Assembly: GCA_903875225.1 (NCBI GenBank)
Contig: CAIQVJ010000060.1
Coordinates: 1-64,000 of the forward strand
DNA length: 64,000 nucleotides
Origin: an uncultured Pseudomonadota bacterium
GTDB lineage: Bacteria > Myxococcota_A > UBA796 > SXON01
Reading direction: 5' to 3'
This document shows positions 53,880-62,599 of the stretch, piece by piece. The translations under genes and the position numbers were made by a program. Position 1 is the first letter of the stretch. Each line of letters starts with the position of its first letter. The notes beneath the pieces were generated by a model, which had not been told where the DNA came from, did no database searches, and worked only from the letters and a program-made list of their open reading frames with translations.

Positions 53880-55254
53880 CCGTCCCGTCGAAAGCCGGCA
53901 CCACGCCCACGTCGATCCGAGTGGTGTTCAGGTCCGCCGGAGGCAGCACGAGCCGCACGCCCGCTCCGAAGGACACGTGGGCATCGTCCCGGAACGGGCT
54001 CGGGGCCCGGTCGGAGACCCAGGCACCATCGACGAACGCCACGCCCCCCACCGGACCGTAGATCACATGGCGGTACTCGACCTGTGCACCCGCCAGCAGG
54101 GGCCCGCGGAACCGGCCCGAGGGGGCCCCCCGCAGCAACGTGCTCCCTCCGGCCGACGGGAGCCGGAAGAACGGGCCGTCGGTCGAGACCTCCCCCAGCA
54201 CCCGCGCCACCGCCTGACCGGCGCGGTCTGCGTGCTCGCCTCTGCCGACGATCGCCCCCCGCACGGAGGCTGACCCCAGCGCGAACCCCGCCCCCGCCTG
54301 CGTCCCGTTCACCTCCCCCCCCACGCGCACGTCCAGCGGGCCGGACCAACGCAGACTCGCCCAGGGGCCCAGCGCGAAACCCCCACCCGTGTTCGGCGGG
54401 CGGTCGATCAGCCCGACGCTGGCGTGATCCCAGCGGCCCTCGCCGCCGCCCGCGAGCACAAGCCGGCCCAGCGTACTTGAGAACCCGGCCGCGACCTGCG
54501 CGGTCTGCCACGCGTAGACGGCTGCTGCGTCGTCGTCCCCCCAGACCGCTCCGCGCAGGTTCGCGCCGGTGGCGCGCGCCACGAGCGCGAGGTGCGACGG
54601 CCGCTGGCTGAAGCTCGCCCCGAGGGCGAACCCGCCGAGCGTGTCCACCGCGCCATCGAGCCCCAGCCGATCGCCGCGGAACCCGAGATCCGGGTGCATG
54701 AAGTGCAAACCGACCCCTGCGCCGGAGCCCGGCGCCACGCTGAGCCCCCATCCGAGGACCCAGCTGCCGGGAAATGGGTTCAGGCCCGAAGCCGCGGCCC
54801 GGCCCGCGGCCGCTGCGATCCGCTGGTCCGCCGGGGCCCAGCCCGCGAGCGTCGCGAGGTCCGCGGGCACGCGGGTGGGGTCTGCCCCGGCGATCGTCGG
54901 CATCCACAGGTCATAGTCGGCCATCGCGACGCGGCACCAGGCCGCTGGCGTGTCGGGCCCCGCGCCCGGGTCGCCATACGCCAGATCTGCGCACCGCCCC
55001 ATCGCGTTGTCCAACGGGCGCTCCAGCCAGAGCGGCCCCAGGTTCCCCGAGACGGGCAGCAGGCGCACGCGGAGCATCACGTCGACAGCGTCTGCGACGG
55101 ACCCGGTGCGACCGAGCAGCCCACGCCAGTTCCGAACGGCGAGCGCCCGCTCGCCCCGCACCCAGGCTGCATCCCCGCGCTCGATCTGCTCGACGTCTGC
55201 CTCGAGGACAGTGCTCCCCCCGGCGTGGTCTGCGACCGGCTCTCCGGGCTCCAT
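53839..55254 (-). CDS. Omp85/surface-antigen-like outer-membrane barrel
   Basis: 471 residues. The C-terminal ~300 residues alternate polar and apolar like a beta-barrel, include GGSTLLRGAPSGRFRG and YRHVIYGPVGGVAFVDGA (Omp85-type 'LRG' and 'EYR-FVD' strands) and end in Phe, the barrel signal. The N-terminal 130 residues are not POTRA-like to my eye. From this start no signal peptide is visible, which is odd. The ATG shares its A with the FAAL stop (TGATG), so translation is coupled. Confidence 0.65.
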   Translation of the reverse strand: MEPGEPVADHAGGSTVLEADVEQIERGDAAWVRGERALAVRNWRGLLGRTGSVADAVDVMLRVRLLPVSGNLGPLWLERPLDNAMGRCADLAYGDPGAGPDTPAAWCRVAMADYDLWMPTIAGADPTRVPADLATLAGWAPADQRIAAAAGRAAASGLNPFPGSWVLGWGLSVAPGSGAGVGLHFMHPDLGFRGDRLGLDGAVDTLGGFALGASFSQRPSHLALVARATGANLRGAVWGDDDAAAVYAWQTAQVAAGFSSTLGRLVLAGGGEGRWDHASVGLIDRPPNTGGGFALGPWASLRWSGPLDVRVGGEVNGTQAGAGFALGSASVRGAIVGRGEHADRAGQAVARVLGEVSTDGPFFRLPSAGGSTLLRGAPSGRFRGPLLAGAQVEYRHVIYGPVGGVAFVDGAWVSDRAPSPFRDDAHVSFGAGVRLVLPPADLNTTRIDVGVVPAFDGTVTWGVVVAWGEAF

Positions 55255-56957
55255 CAGCCGCGCTTCGACCAGTGCCCGAGCGTTCCCCGCACGAGCGCGC
55301 CCGCGAGCAGCATCGGCGTCACGGACCTGGGTGGCCGCAGCTCCCCGATCTGGAAGAGGCGCAACGCCTCCGCGCGCCGGATCTTCCCCGAGCTGGTCCG
55401 AGGGAGCGTGCCCGGCACCAGCATGATCACCTCGTCGACGGTCAGGTGGGTGGCGGCGCGCACGGCCTCCGCGCATCGGTGCTCCAGCCCCGGCGCGGGA
55501 TCCCTGGCCTCCACGAACAGCACCAGCCGCTCATGGTCGGCCCCCTCGGGCACATAGCTCACCGCCGCGGCACAGCCGACGCGCACGCCCTCTACCGAGT
55601 CCACCGCCTGCTCCATCTCATGAGGCGCGTGCCGCTTGCCCCGCAGCACCACCACGTCCTGGCACCGTCCCGTCACGAAGAGCTCCCCATCGTGCAGGAA
55701 CCCCAGATCCCCCGTTTCGAGCCACCCCCCCACGATGGTCGCCGCCGTTCGCTCGGCCTGGCGCAGGTACCCCGTCATCACGGAGGGACCCCTCACGCGC
55801 ACCGGGCCGATCCGATCGAGCGGCGCCTCCACCTCCACCCCCGCCAGCGGGCGCCCCACGCTGACCAGCTCGAGCCCCTCCGCGGCCACGGACACCTCGC
55901 CCCGGCCGAGCGCCTCCCGGTCGAACCGCTCCGTCCGGAAACAGCTTCGCGCTCTCGTGAACGTGACCGCGAGGCTCGCCTCGGCGAGCCCGTAGACCGG
56001 CGTGAGCGCTTCGGGGCGCAGCCCCCATCGGCCGAAGCGCTCCACGAAGCGGCGCAGGGTGGCCGCGCTCACGGGCTCGGCGCCGTTGAGCGCGAGCCTC
56101 CAGTTCGAGAGGTCCACCCCCTCCATCTCCTCGTCGCTCACGCGGTCCACGCAGAGCGCGTAGGCAAAATTCGGCGCAGGCGAGACCACCGCAGCCGAGC
56201 GCCCGAGTGCCCGTAGCCAGAGCGCAGGCCGCGCGAGGAACAGCTCGGGGGGGATCAGCGTGAGGCTCCCCGGCTGCAGGAGCGCCGGGAACACACAGCC
56301 GATGAGCCCCATGTCATGGTAGAGCGGCAGCCAGCTCACCCCTGCGCGGGAGCGGTGCTCGTCCACGTCGAGGATGACGCCCAGGATCGCCTGCACGTTC
56401 TCCAGCACGTTCCGGTGCGAGAGCGCGATCGGCTTCGGGTCCACCGTGGTCCCCGAAGAGAACTGCACCATCGCGATGTCATCGGGCCTCGACTCGGTGT
56501 TCACCAGCGAGCCGCGCCCGTAGGCGAGCGCGTCCTCCACCTTCACGCACGAGACATCGGAACGCCGCACATCCTCCCCGAGAAAGCGCCACAACCGCTC
56601 GTTGGTGACCAGCAGGCGCGCGTGCGCTGCGCGGAGCATCGCCGTGGTCCGCGCATGGTACTCGTCGAGTCGCCCGAGGCGCACGGGCGGGTAGAGCGGC
56701 ACGGGGATGGCACCCGCGAGGATCGTTCCGAAGAAAGCGTCGAAGAAGCCCGGCGAAGTGGGAAGGATGATGGCCACGGTCTCCCCCGGGAGCACGCCGT
56801 ACCGGCGCAGCCCGCCCGCGACAGCCTGCGCCCGGGAGTACACGTCGCCCCACCCGAACCTTGTCTCCGTCTCCCGTCGGTCCAGGAAGCCGAGCCCCTG
56901 GCCAGCGCCCTCATGGGCTGCCCGGCGCAGCGCCGCCCCCAGGGTGGTGGGCATCAT
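55254..56957 (-). CDS. Second fatty-acyl-AMP ligase (FAAL)
   Basis: 567 residues from ATG 56957 (ATGA overlap with the membrane-protein stop; ATG 56954 also possible). FAAL motifs VQFSSGTTVDPKPIALSH (about 163-180), SWLPLYHDMGLIG (about 210), YGLAEASLAV and GWLETGDLGFL, with C-terminal PRTSSGKIRRAEALR. A 600-residue length is usual. It activates fatty acid for transfer to an ACP, probably the discrete ACP or a carrier of the large synthase 4 kb away. It is flanked by a membrane protein and a barrel, so its product may be delivered at the envelope. Confidence 0.9.
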   Translation of the reverse strand: MMPTTLGAALRRAAHEGAGQGLGFLDRRETETRFGWGDVYSRAQAVAGGLRRYGVLPGETVAIILPTSPGFFDAFFGTILAGAIPVPLYPPVRLGRLDEYHARTTAMLRAAHARLLVTNERLWRFLGEDVRRSDVSCVKVEDALAYGRGSLVNTESRPDDIAMVQFSSGTTVDPKPIALSHRNVLENVQAILGVILDVDEHRSRAGVSWLPLYHDMGLIGCVFPALLQPGSLTLIPPELFLARPALWLRALGRSAAVVSPAPNFAYALCVDRVSDEEMEGVDLSNWRLALNGAEPVSAATLRRFVERFGRWGLRPEALTPVYGLAEASLAVTFTRARSCFRTERFDREALGRGEVSVAAEGLELVSVGRPLAGVEVEAPLDRIGPVRVRGPSVMTGYLRQAERTAATIVGGWLETGDLGFLHDGELFVTGRCQDVVVLRGKRHAPHEMEQAVDSVEGVRVGCAAAVSYVPEGADHERLVLFVEARDPAPGLEHRCAEAVRAATHLTVDEVIMLVPGTLPRTSSGKIRRAEALRLFQIGELRPPRSVTPMLLAGALVRGTLGHWSKRG

Positions 56958-57352
56958 GACGCCCACCCGGAGACCAGCCACCCGATCCCGACCGCGACCC
57001 ACGCAAGACCCGCGGCCCCGCGGTAGCACGCCCTGGCAAGGTCCGGTGCGCCGGCGTGGAGCAGACCAGCAGCGGAAACCGCCAGCACCATCACGTAAAA
57101 AGCCAGGTGCTCCTTCACCTCGAAGGCCTGCGCCAGTCCGAACGCCTCCCCCAACAACACCCGCTTCACTCCTGCGCGGTAGTCGCCGTAGATGCCCACC
57201 CCGCCCGCGAACGTGGCCACCGCAAGAACGCTCGCAGAGAGCGCGCTGCGGGCGCTCGCGGCCGGGGCCAGGGCCGGGTGCAGCAGCGCCGCCGCCGCGA
57301 GCACGCCCACGAGGCCGTGCGCCGAGCGCAGCAGGATGAACGGGTCAAGCAC
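56954..57352 (-). CDS. Small four-helix membrane protein
   Basis: 132 residues, about four membrane helices (7-28, 35-53, 80-98, 108-128) with a conserved-looking loop GIYGDYRAGVKRVLL. No family recognised. It is translationally coupled to the FAAL, so a role in presenting lipid substrate or product to the membrane is inferred. Confidence 0.65.
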   Translation of the reverse strand: MLDPFILLRSAHGLVGVLAAAALLHPALAPAASARSALSASVLAVATFAGGVGIYGDYRAGVKRVLLGEAFGLAQAFEVKEHLAFYVMVLAVSAAGLLHAGAPDLARACYRGAAGLAWVAVGIGWLVSGWAS

Positions 57353-57361
57353 GCCGGGCGC

Positions 57362-58132
57362 TCAGTTCTCGCCGACGAACCGGATGGTGATCGGCGTGAT
57401 CTTCGCCGCAGGCTTGTCCGCGAACTTCTCCGGCACGTCTCCGGTCGTGTAGTCCCAGTGGCGGGTCTTGCCGGGCTCGATCGGCATGTAGAACTCCTCG
57501 GGCATCGGCACCTTGTACGTGGACGCGGTGGCAGGCATCGTCACGGGCTTCCACGCCGCCCCGGAGGGATCGAGGATGCGCAGCTCGATGTTCAAGTAGT
57601 TGATCGTCTTGTCCCCGTTGTTGGTGATGTCTGCGGAGAACCCCCACCCATCCTTCGGGCCCTTCGGATCTTCGGCCAGGTTCACCTGCTCGATCTTCAG
57701 CTCGGTGATCGCAAGCTTCGGGGTGTACTCGGCGACCGCGAGGCGGTTCTTCGCCTCCTTCACCATGCTTCCATCCGCCTTGGGGTTGTCCGCCACGAAC
57801 TTCTGCCACCCCTCTGGCGTGTTCACCGCCTGCGCCTCGGCAAGGGCGAGCTTGATCCGGGCATCCGACCACTTCTTGAAGTCCCGCGCCTTCGGAAAGC
57901 GCTTCATCACGGCGTCGTAGTCCGCGATGGACTGCGAGGCCTCGGCCTTCGCAGCCATCAGGTCCTCCAGCCGATCCTCCGCGAACAGCTTGTTTGAGCC
58001 GGTTGCGTCGGGCAGGGCCAGGTAGGCCTCCCAGGCTTCTGGCGTGTTGGTGGCCTTCGCGTCATCGATCGGATCGTGGCAGCCAAGTGCGAAGATCACG
58101 GTGAACAGTAGGGGGAAGGAGCGAAACAGCAT
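57362..58132 (-). CDS. Putative lipoprotein with helical and FxLxP-type beta domain
   Basis: 256 residues from ATG 58132. MLFRSFPLLFTVIFALGC is a normal lipoprotein signal (basic R4, Cys18). Residues 30-125 are helical (TNTPEAWEAYLALP, TPEGWQKFVADNP repeat). The C-terminal part (ITELKIEQVNLAE, DITNNGDKTINYLNIEL) is a beta-sandwich of the kind seen in DUF2393/FxLYD proteins. Function unknown. Confidence 0.7.
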   Translation of the reverse strand: MLFRSFPLLFTVIFALGCHDPIDDAKATNTPEAWEAYLALPDATGSNKLFAEDRLEDLMAAKAEASQSIADYDAVMKRFPKARDFKKWSDARIKLALAEAQAVNTPEGWQKFVADNPKADGSMVKEAKNRLAVAEYTPKLAITELKIEQVNLAEDPKGPKDGWGFSADITNNGDKTINYLNIELRILDPSGAAWKPVTMPATASTYKVPMPEEFYMPIEPGKTRHWDYTTGDVPEKFADKPAAKITPITIRFVGEN

Positions 58133-58202
58133 GGACGCCTCGGGTTGGTTGCAGGTAACGGGTATTAGCCACCGCCGCCTGCCGCGCAACCAGACGTTCG
58201 AC

Positions 58203-59048
58203 CTACTTCAGCATCTGCCCGATGCGCTCCGTCCGGAGTTTCCCGAGGCCGCGGATCGTGCCTTCGCAGCTGTTGAACGAGAGCCAGACCAGCTCCGCCT
58301 TGCCGCGGACGTTCTCCCGGGGCACGAACCCCCACACCCGACTGTCCGCCGAGTTGTCGCGGTTGTCCCCCATCACGAAAAAGTGGTCAGCCGGCACCGT
58401 GATGGGCCCGTAGTTGCTGATCCCGCCGAACGAGATCCCCTGGGACTGCAACACCGGGTGCGGCATCCCTTCGAGGTTCTCCTCGTACTGCTTCATCGTC
58501 TCGGAGCGACAGGTGTTGTCGGTGTAGTCGTAGTCCTGCTGGTACTGGCGGGGCTCTTCCTTCCCGTTGATGAACAGCAGGTTGTCCCGCACCTCGATGG
58601 TGTCCCCCGGCTCCCCCACGATGCGCTTGATGTAGTCGATGCCGCACTCCGGGCCGCTGATGAGGCCGAACGACAACGTGTGCGGGATCGCCTTCAGCCA
58701 ACACGCCGGATCGTCCGACTGCGAAGGCGGGTAGATGAACACGACGATGTCGCCGCGTTTGGGCTCGCCGAGGGGGAGGATCTCCGTCTGGGTGAACGGG
58801 ATCCGCAGTCCGTAGCTGAACTTGGAGACGAGGATGAAGTCGCCGATCGCCAGCGTCGGGACCATCGAGCCCGACGGGATCTGGAACGGTTCACAGATGA
58901 TGCTGCGGATGATGAGCACGAACAGGATCGGCGGACCCCAGGAGCCGAGGACCTCCCACAGCCACTCTGCGGACCGCCTCCAGACCGGACCCCCGGGCTC
59001 GGGTGCCTGCTCCACCGGCTGGCGCAGGTCGATGTCGAGGCCGCTCAT
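58203..59048 (-). CDS. lepB: Signal peptidase I
   Basis: 281 residues. N-terminal anchor about 37-51. The catalytic dyad is Ser61 (IPSGSMVPTL) and Lys141 (DYIKRIVGEPGD); box E is GDNRDNSADSR. It cleaves signal peptides from exported proteins. The insertion after the Lys box (CWLKAIPHTLSFG upstream and a Cys-containing loop downstream) is long. It lies divergent from the Nudix gene. Confidence 0.96.
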   Translation of the reverse strand: MSGLDIDLRQPVEQAPEPGGPVWRRSAEWLWEVLGSWGPPILFVLIIRSIICEPFQIPSGSMVPTLAIGDFILVSKFSYGLRIPFTQTEILPLGEPKRGDIVVFIYPPSQSDDPACWLKAIPHTLSFGLISGPECGIDYIKRIVGEPGDTIEVRDNLLFINGKEEPRQYQQDYDYTDNTCRSETMKQYEENLEGMPHPVLQSQGISFGGISNYGPITVPADHFFVMGDNRDNSADSRVWGFVPRENVRGKAELVWLSFNSCEGTIRGLGKLRTERIGQMLK

Positions 59049-59146
59049 TTTCTACTCTCTCCGGGCCGGCGGCATAGCCCGCGCCGCGGGGGCCTGCGAG
59101 TCCGGACGCCCCCCTCCCCGCGAGCCGGGAATCGAGGTATCCGGGT

Positions 59147-59791
59147 GTGCACATGCCGATCCGACACCGCCTCCGATCCCTGCAGCTCCCCTCGGCCGGC
59201 ACGTTGTCGCCCGACGCTGCCGCGCAGATCGCGGGGTCGAGGCCCACGCCGGAGGAGATCCGGCGGCGCGCTGCCGTCGCGATCGTGCTGGGATCGGATG
59301 ACAAGTTGTTGCTCATTCGACGGGCGGCACGCGAAGGAGACCCCTGGAGCGGGGACATGGCTTTTCCCGGGGGCCGCCGCCACCTGGAGGACCCGGACGA
59401 CGTCGCCACGGCCCGACGCGAGACGATGGAGGAGGTGGGGCTCGACCTTCGCGGGGCGCAGCTGGTCGGCGCGCTTCGCGCCCAGCACTCCCCCGCCCGG
59501 CGGCCCGAGATCGCGATCTCGGTGCGACCGTTCGTCTTTCGCGTGGATGAATGGCCGGAATTCATCCCTTCCGAGGAGGTCGCCTCGGTCCACCTCCTCG
59601 ACGCGCACGCGCTCCTCGAGGCGACCCACCGCGACACGTTCCTGTACCAGGGCTGGGGGGCGCTCCCGTGCCTGCGGGTCGATGGCACCTTCATCTGGGG
59701 CCTGACGCTGCGGATGCTGGACGACCTCGCCGAAGCCTGCGGACTCCCGGTCCGGGGCGACTGGCCGGGTCTACCGGAGAAGACGGGATGA
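59147..59791 (+). CDS. Nudix hydrolase, CoA-pyrophosphatase type
   Basis: 214 residues. Nudix box GGRRHLEDPDDVATARRETMEEVGL with two extra residues between Glu and RE, and WSGDMAFPGGR upstream, as in the CoA diphosphatase NudL branch. It hydrolyses nucleoside diphosphate-linked molecules; the CoA branch fits the lipid context but is not proven. GTG 59147 has a GAGG about 10 bases before it; ATG 59153 is an alternative. Confidence 0.85.
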   Translation: MHMPIRHRLRSLQLPSAGTLSPDAAAQIAGSRPTPEEIRRRAAVAIVLGSDDKLLLIRRAAREGDPWSGDMAFPGGRRHLEDPDDVATARRETMEEVGLDLRGAQLVGALRAQHSPARRPEIAISVRPFVFRVDEWPEFIPSEEVASVHLLDAHALLEATHRDTFLYQGWGALPCLRVDGTFIWGLTLRMLDDLAEACGLPVRGDWPGLPEKTG

Positions 59792-60327
59792 TGCTCCTCC
59801 TGCTGGCCTGCGTCCACACGCCCCCCCACGCCCCGGTCGAGGGAACGTGGAAGAAGGAGTTCGTGCGGCGCGAGGAGATCCAGGCGGGCGGCGACTACTG
59901 CTCCTGGGAAGCGGAGTCGCTCACCTACGCAGGCACCCCGCTGTGGTCCGCAGAGCCCCCGGAGGGCGAGAACTGGTGCGGCACGCCGGCGGAGCAATCG
60001 CGCTACTTCGACGTCCTGGGCCAGGACGGCCCGTTCCTCTCCATCCGCACGCAGGAGTCCGGCTGCTGCCCGGATCACAGCGACGCGGCCTGCGTCACCT
60101 GGAACCTGCAGGCCGGGAGGCCAGCCACGCTGGTGGAGTACGACGAGCGTCGCGCCGCAAAGCGGTGGGCTCAGGCGCAGGCCATCGCCGCGGCCCCGGG
60201 CTTTGCCGGCTACACGATCGCCCAGGACGCTTTCGTCGTCGTGCCGGGGGGCCACGTGGCGTTCTGCGCGGCGCCCACCGCCGGAGCGCGGAGCGGCGCG
60301 GACATCCGAGAGATCCAGGTCAAGTGA
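59788..60327 (+). CDS. Putative Cys-rich lipoprotein
   Basis: 179 residues. MMLLLLAC lipid signal (Cys8; a second ATG one codon later). The mature part carries several Cys (DYCSW, WCGTP, SGCCPDH, AACVT, AFCAA) that could form disulphides. The ATG overlaps the Nudix stop (ATGA). Function unknown. Confidence 0.6.
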   Translation: MMLLLLACVHTPPHAPVEGTWKKEFVRREEIQAGGDYCSWEAESLTYAGTPLWSAEPPEGENWCGTPAEQSRYFDVLGQDGPFLSIRTQESGCCPDHSDAACVTWNLQAGRPATLVEYDERRAAKRWAQAQAIAAAPGFAGYTIAQDAFVVVPGGHVAFCAAPTAGARSGADIREIQVK

Positions 60328-61616
60328 GCCCCTGGTCCCGTCTCCGAGACCTCGGCCGACCCCGGGCGCAGGCATTGGTGCTGTGCGTCGGCCTGCTCAT
60401 GCACGTGTTCGTCCAGCTCGGTCCCGCGCGGCAGGCAGTCTGGAGCGTGGCGCACGGCCGCGACTTCGCCAGCTACTACTACGCAACCCAGGTGGCCTCC
60501 AAGGGCGGGGATCCCTACGTGACGCGCAGCTTGAGCCAGATGGCCAGGTCTGAACACACGCGCGACACGGTGCTGCCGTACTTCTACCCCCCGCCGTTCC
60601 TGCTCACCGTCGCGTGGGTGCAGCCGTTCTCCCTCTCCACCGCCTACCGGTTGATGCTGGGACTCAACGAACTGTTGCTCGCCGGCTGTCTCTTCGTGTT
60701 GGTGCGGGGGTTCTCGATCCCACTCGGGGTTGTCGGTGCGCTGCTGATCGTGTGGTCACCGATCCCCGACAACGCCAAGATGGGGCAAGCCAACCTGATC
60801 GCGTTGTTCCCCGCGCTGCTCGGGCTGTGGGCGGCGCGCACGCGCCCCTGGCTCGGCGGGGTCCTTCTGGGGGCTGCCGCGATGTTCAAGATGAGCCCCG
60901 CGCTGTTCCTCCTCTACTGGGCGCTGCGCCGACAATGGAAGCCCTGCGTCGGGGCGATCGGCGCCGCGATCGGGCTCACGCTCATCTCCCTCGCCTACTG
61001 CCCGCTCCCCACCCAGGTCGAGTTCTACACCCGGGTGATGCCCGGCTTCGCCAGCGGCGACTACTACGGGCTCACCGTGCCGATCTCGCTCGCGGCGAAC
61101 CATTCGATCCCGGACATCTTCAACACGCTCTGGCCCGGTCCGAGCAAGACGGCGCTCTCCTCCACCGCGCTGGTCGGGAGCCGGGTCGTCACGTTGGGTG
61201 TCCTCGCGCTCTGGGCGTGGCGCGCGCGTATCCCCCGGAGCCCGCTGGCCGAGGCCCGCACACTCGGCGCGTTGACCATCCTCATGGTCATCGTGCCCAC
61301 CTATGCGTACGAGCACCACCTCGTGTTCCTGCTCCTGCCGGTCGCGGCGTTGTTGACCAGCGTGCAGCGTGACTGGCTCGCCGGGGAGGGATTCCGGCCG
61401 CGGCACGGGCTCGCGATCGCGTCCGTCCTCCTCGCGGGTTGGCCCCTCACCCAGGTGACCGAGTTGGTGAACCGGTTGCCACCATCGGCCCAACTGCTCG
61501 CCCGGGAGGGCAAGTTCGTCGGCCTGCTGATGATCCTCGGGCTGCTGCTGCTGTCCTGGAGACCGGGGGCGGTCGCAGGAGCGAGCCCGCAGCCGGCCGC
61601 GACCGACGACGGATAG
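60324..61616 (+). CDS. GT87-family (DUF2029) glycosyltransferase
   Basis: 430 residues from GTG overlapping the lipoprotein stop (GTGA). About ten helices; DFASYYYATQVASKGGDPY (Asp-x-x-x-YY loop) near residue 40 and KMGQANLIALFPALLG are hallmarks of polyprenyl-phosphate-mannose-dependent mannosyltransferases. It should act on the periplasmic side of the inner membrane. Substrate unknown. Confidence 0.82.
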   Translation: MSPWSRLRDLGRPRAQALVLCVGLLMHVFVQLGPARQAVWSVAHGRDFASYYYATQVASKGGDPYVTRSLSQMARSEHTRDTVLPYFYPPPFLLTVAWVQPFSLSTAYRLMLGLNELLLAGCLFVLVRGFSIPLGVVGALLIVWSPIPDNAKMGQANLIALFPALLGLWAARTRPWLGGVLLGAAAMFKMSPALFLLYWALRRQWKPCVGAIGAAIGLTLISLAYCPLPTQVEFYTRVMPGFASGDYYGLTVPISLAANHSIPDIFNTLWPGPSKTALSSTALVGSRVVTLGVLALWAWRARIPRSPLAEARTLGALTILMVIVPTYAYEHHLVFLLLPVAALLTSVQRDWLAGEGFRPRHGLAIASVLLAGWPLTQVTELVNRLPPSAQLLAREGKFVGLLMILGLLLLSWRPGAVAGASPQPAATDDG

Positions 61617-61660
61617 CGACCGGAGAAAGACCGGATACCGCGCGCGTTTGCGGATGCCTG

Positions 61661-62557
61661 ATGCAGTTCCTCCAGATGTTCAGGGATCTCGGCCACTGGT
61701 CGGTCCCGTTCCTCGTGGTGCACGCCCTCGCGCTCGTAACCGCGCTGGTCTGCGGCCCGCTGCTGGTGTTCGGCCGCCGGGTGCCCCCGCTGGTCCCCGC
61801 GGTCGCACTGGCACTTCCGGTGGTGCTCGCGCTCGTGGAGGGCGTGCTCGACGCCGACCTCCACCCCGCACTTGCCGATGCGGACCCCGCGCAGAAGGCG
61901 ACCCTGCTCGCCAGCGCAGTGGCCAGCGCAGTGACCATGCGGATGTTCACGGGGCTGCTCGTGGTCCCGGCAGGCGGGCTCCTGCTCTGCGCGGCGGTCG
62001 CGGGCGTGCTGAGGGGCCCCAGGGCCTTCGGGGTCCCGGCCGTCTGTGGCCTGATCGCCACGCTCGAGGTCGCGTTGGGCGCCACGGACGTGGGGCGCGG
62101 CATGGGCCCCGGCGCCATGGGCGTCACGCTGTTGACGATGATGGCGGCGATCCCGCTGGTGATGTGCGGCGTCGGCGTACGCTCGGAGAGGAACGGGCCC
62201 GAGGTCGCCGTGGTCGGCGTGCTCAGCTTCGTGGTGCTCACGGGGACCGCGTGGGCGGCAGCGCTCGGGGCCGCCCAGGCCCGGATCTTCGCCACGCTCG
62301 CTATGGTAGCGCCCGATCAGAAGGCGACGCTGCTCGGCCAGGGGCTCGCCGAGCTGACCCCGGAGCGGTGGTTCGGCCTGGCGGCCACGCTCCTCGCGTT
62401 CACCCCCCTGCTGGCGGTGGCAGTGGCCAGCCGGCCCGGCGCGGCCCGTCTCGCGCTGTTCGGCGCAGCGGCGTTCCTCACGCTCACGGTCGCCGCACAT
62501 GCGCTCGCAGACCCCTTCGCGCGGCAGGCGGTGCAGATCGCGGCGATCTGGGAGTAG
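61661..62557 (+). CDS. Multi-pass membrane protein
   Basis: 298 residues, about seven helices, no charged motif I recognise. Two similar segments (ADPAQKATLLASAVA and APDQKATLLGQGLAEL) imply internal duplication of a helix-loop unit. The ATG at 61661 is the first start after the GT87 gene (44-base gap). Function unknown. Confidence 0.65.
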   Translation: MQFLQMFRDLGHWSVPFLVVHALALVTALVCGPLLVFGRRVPPLVPAVALALPVVLALVEGVLDADLHPALADADPAQKATLLASAVASAVTMRMFTGLLVVPAGGLLLCAAVAGVLRGPRAFGVPAVCGLIATLEVALGATDVGRGMGPGAMGVTLLTMMAAIPLVMCGVGVRSERNGPEVAVVGVLSFVVLTGTAWAAALGAAQARIFATLAMVAPDQKATLLGQGLAELTPERWFGLAATLLAFTPLLAVAVASRPGAARLALFGAAAFLTLTVAAHALADPFARQAVQIAAIWE

Positions 62558-62599
62558 GGGGCGGCGCGCCCCCCCGGCCCGCGGATTACGCTCCGCGGC

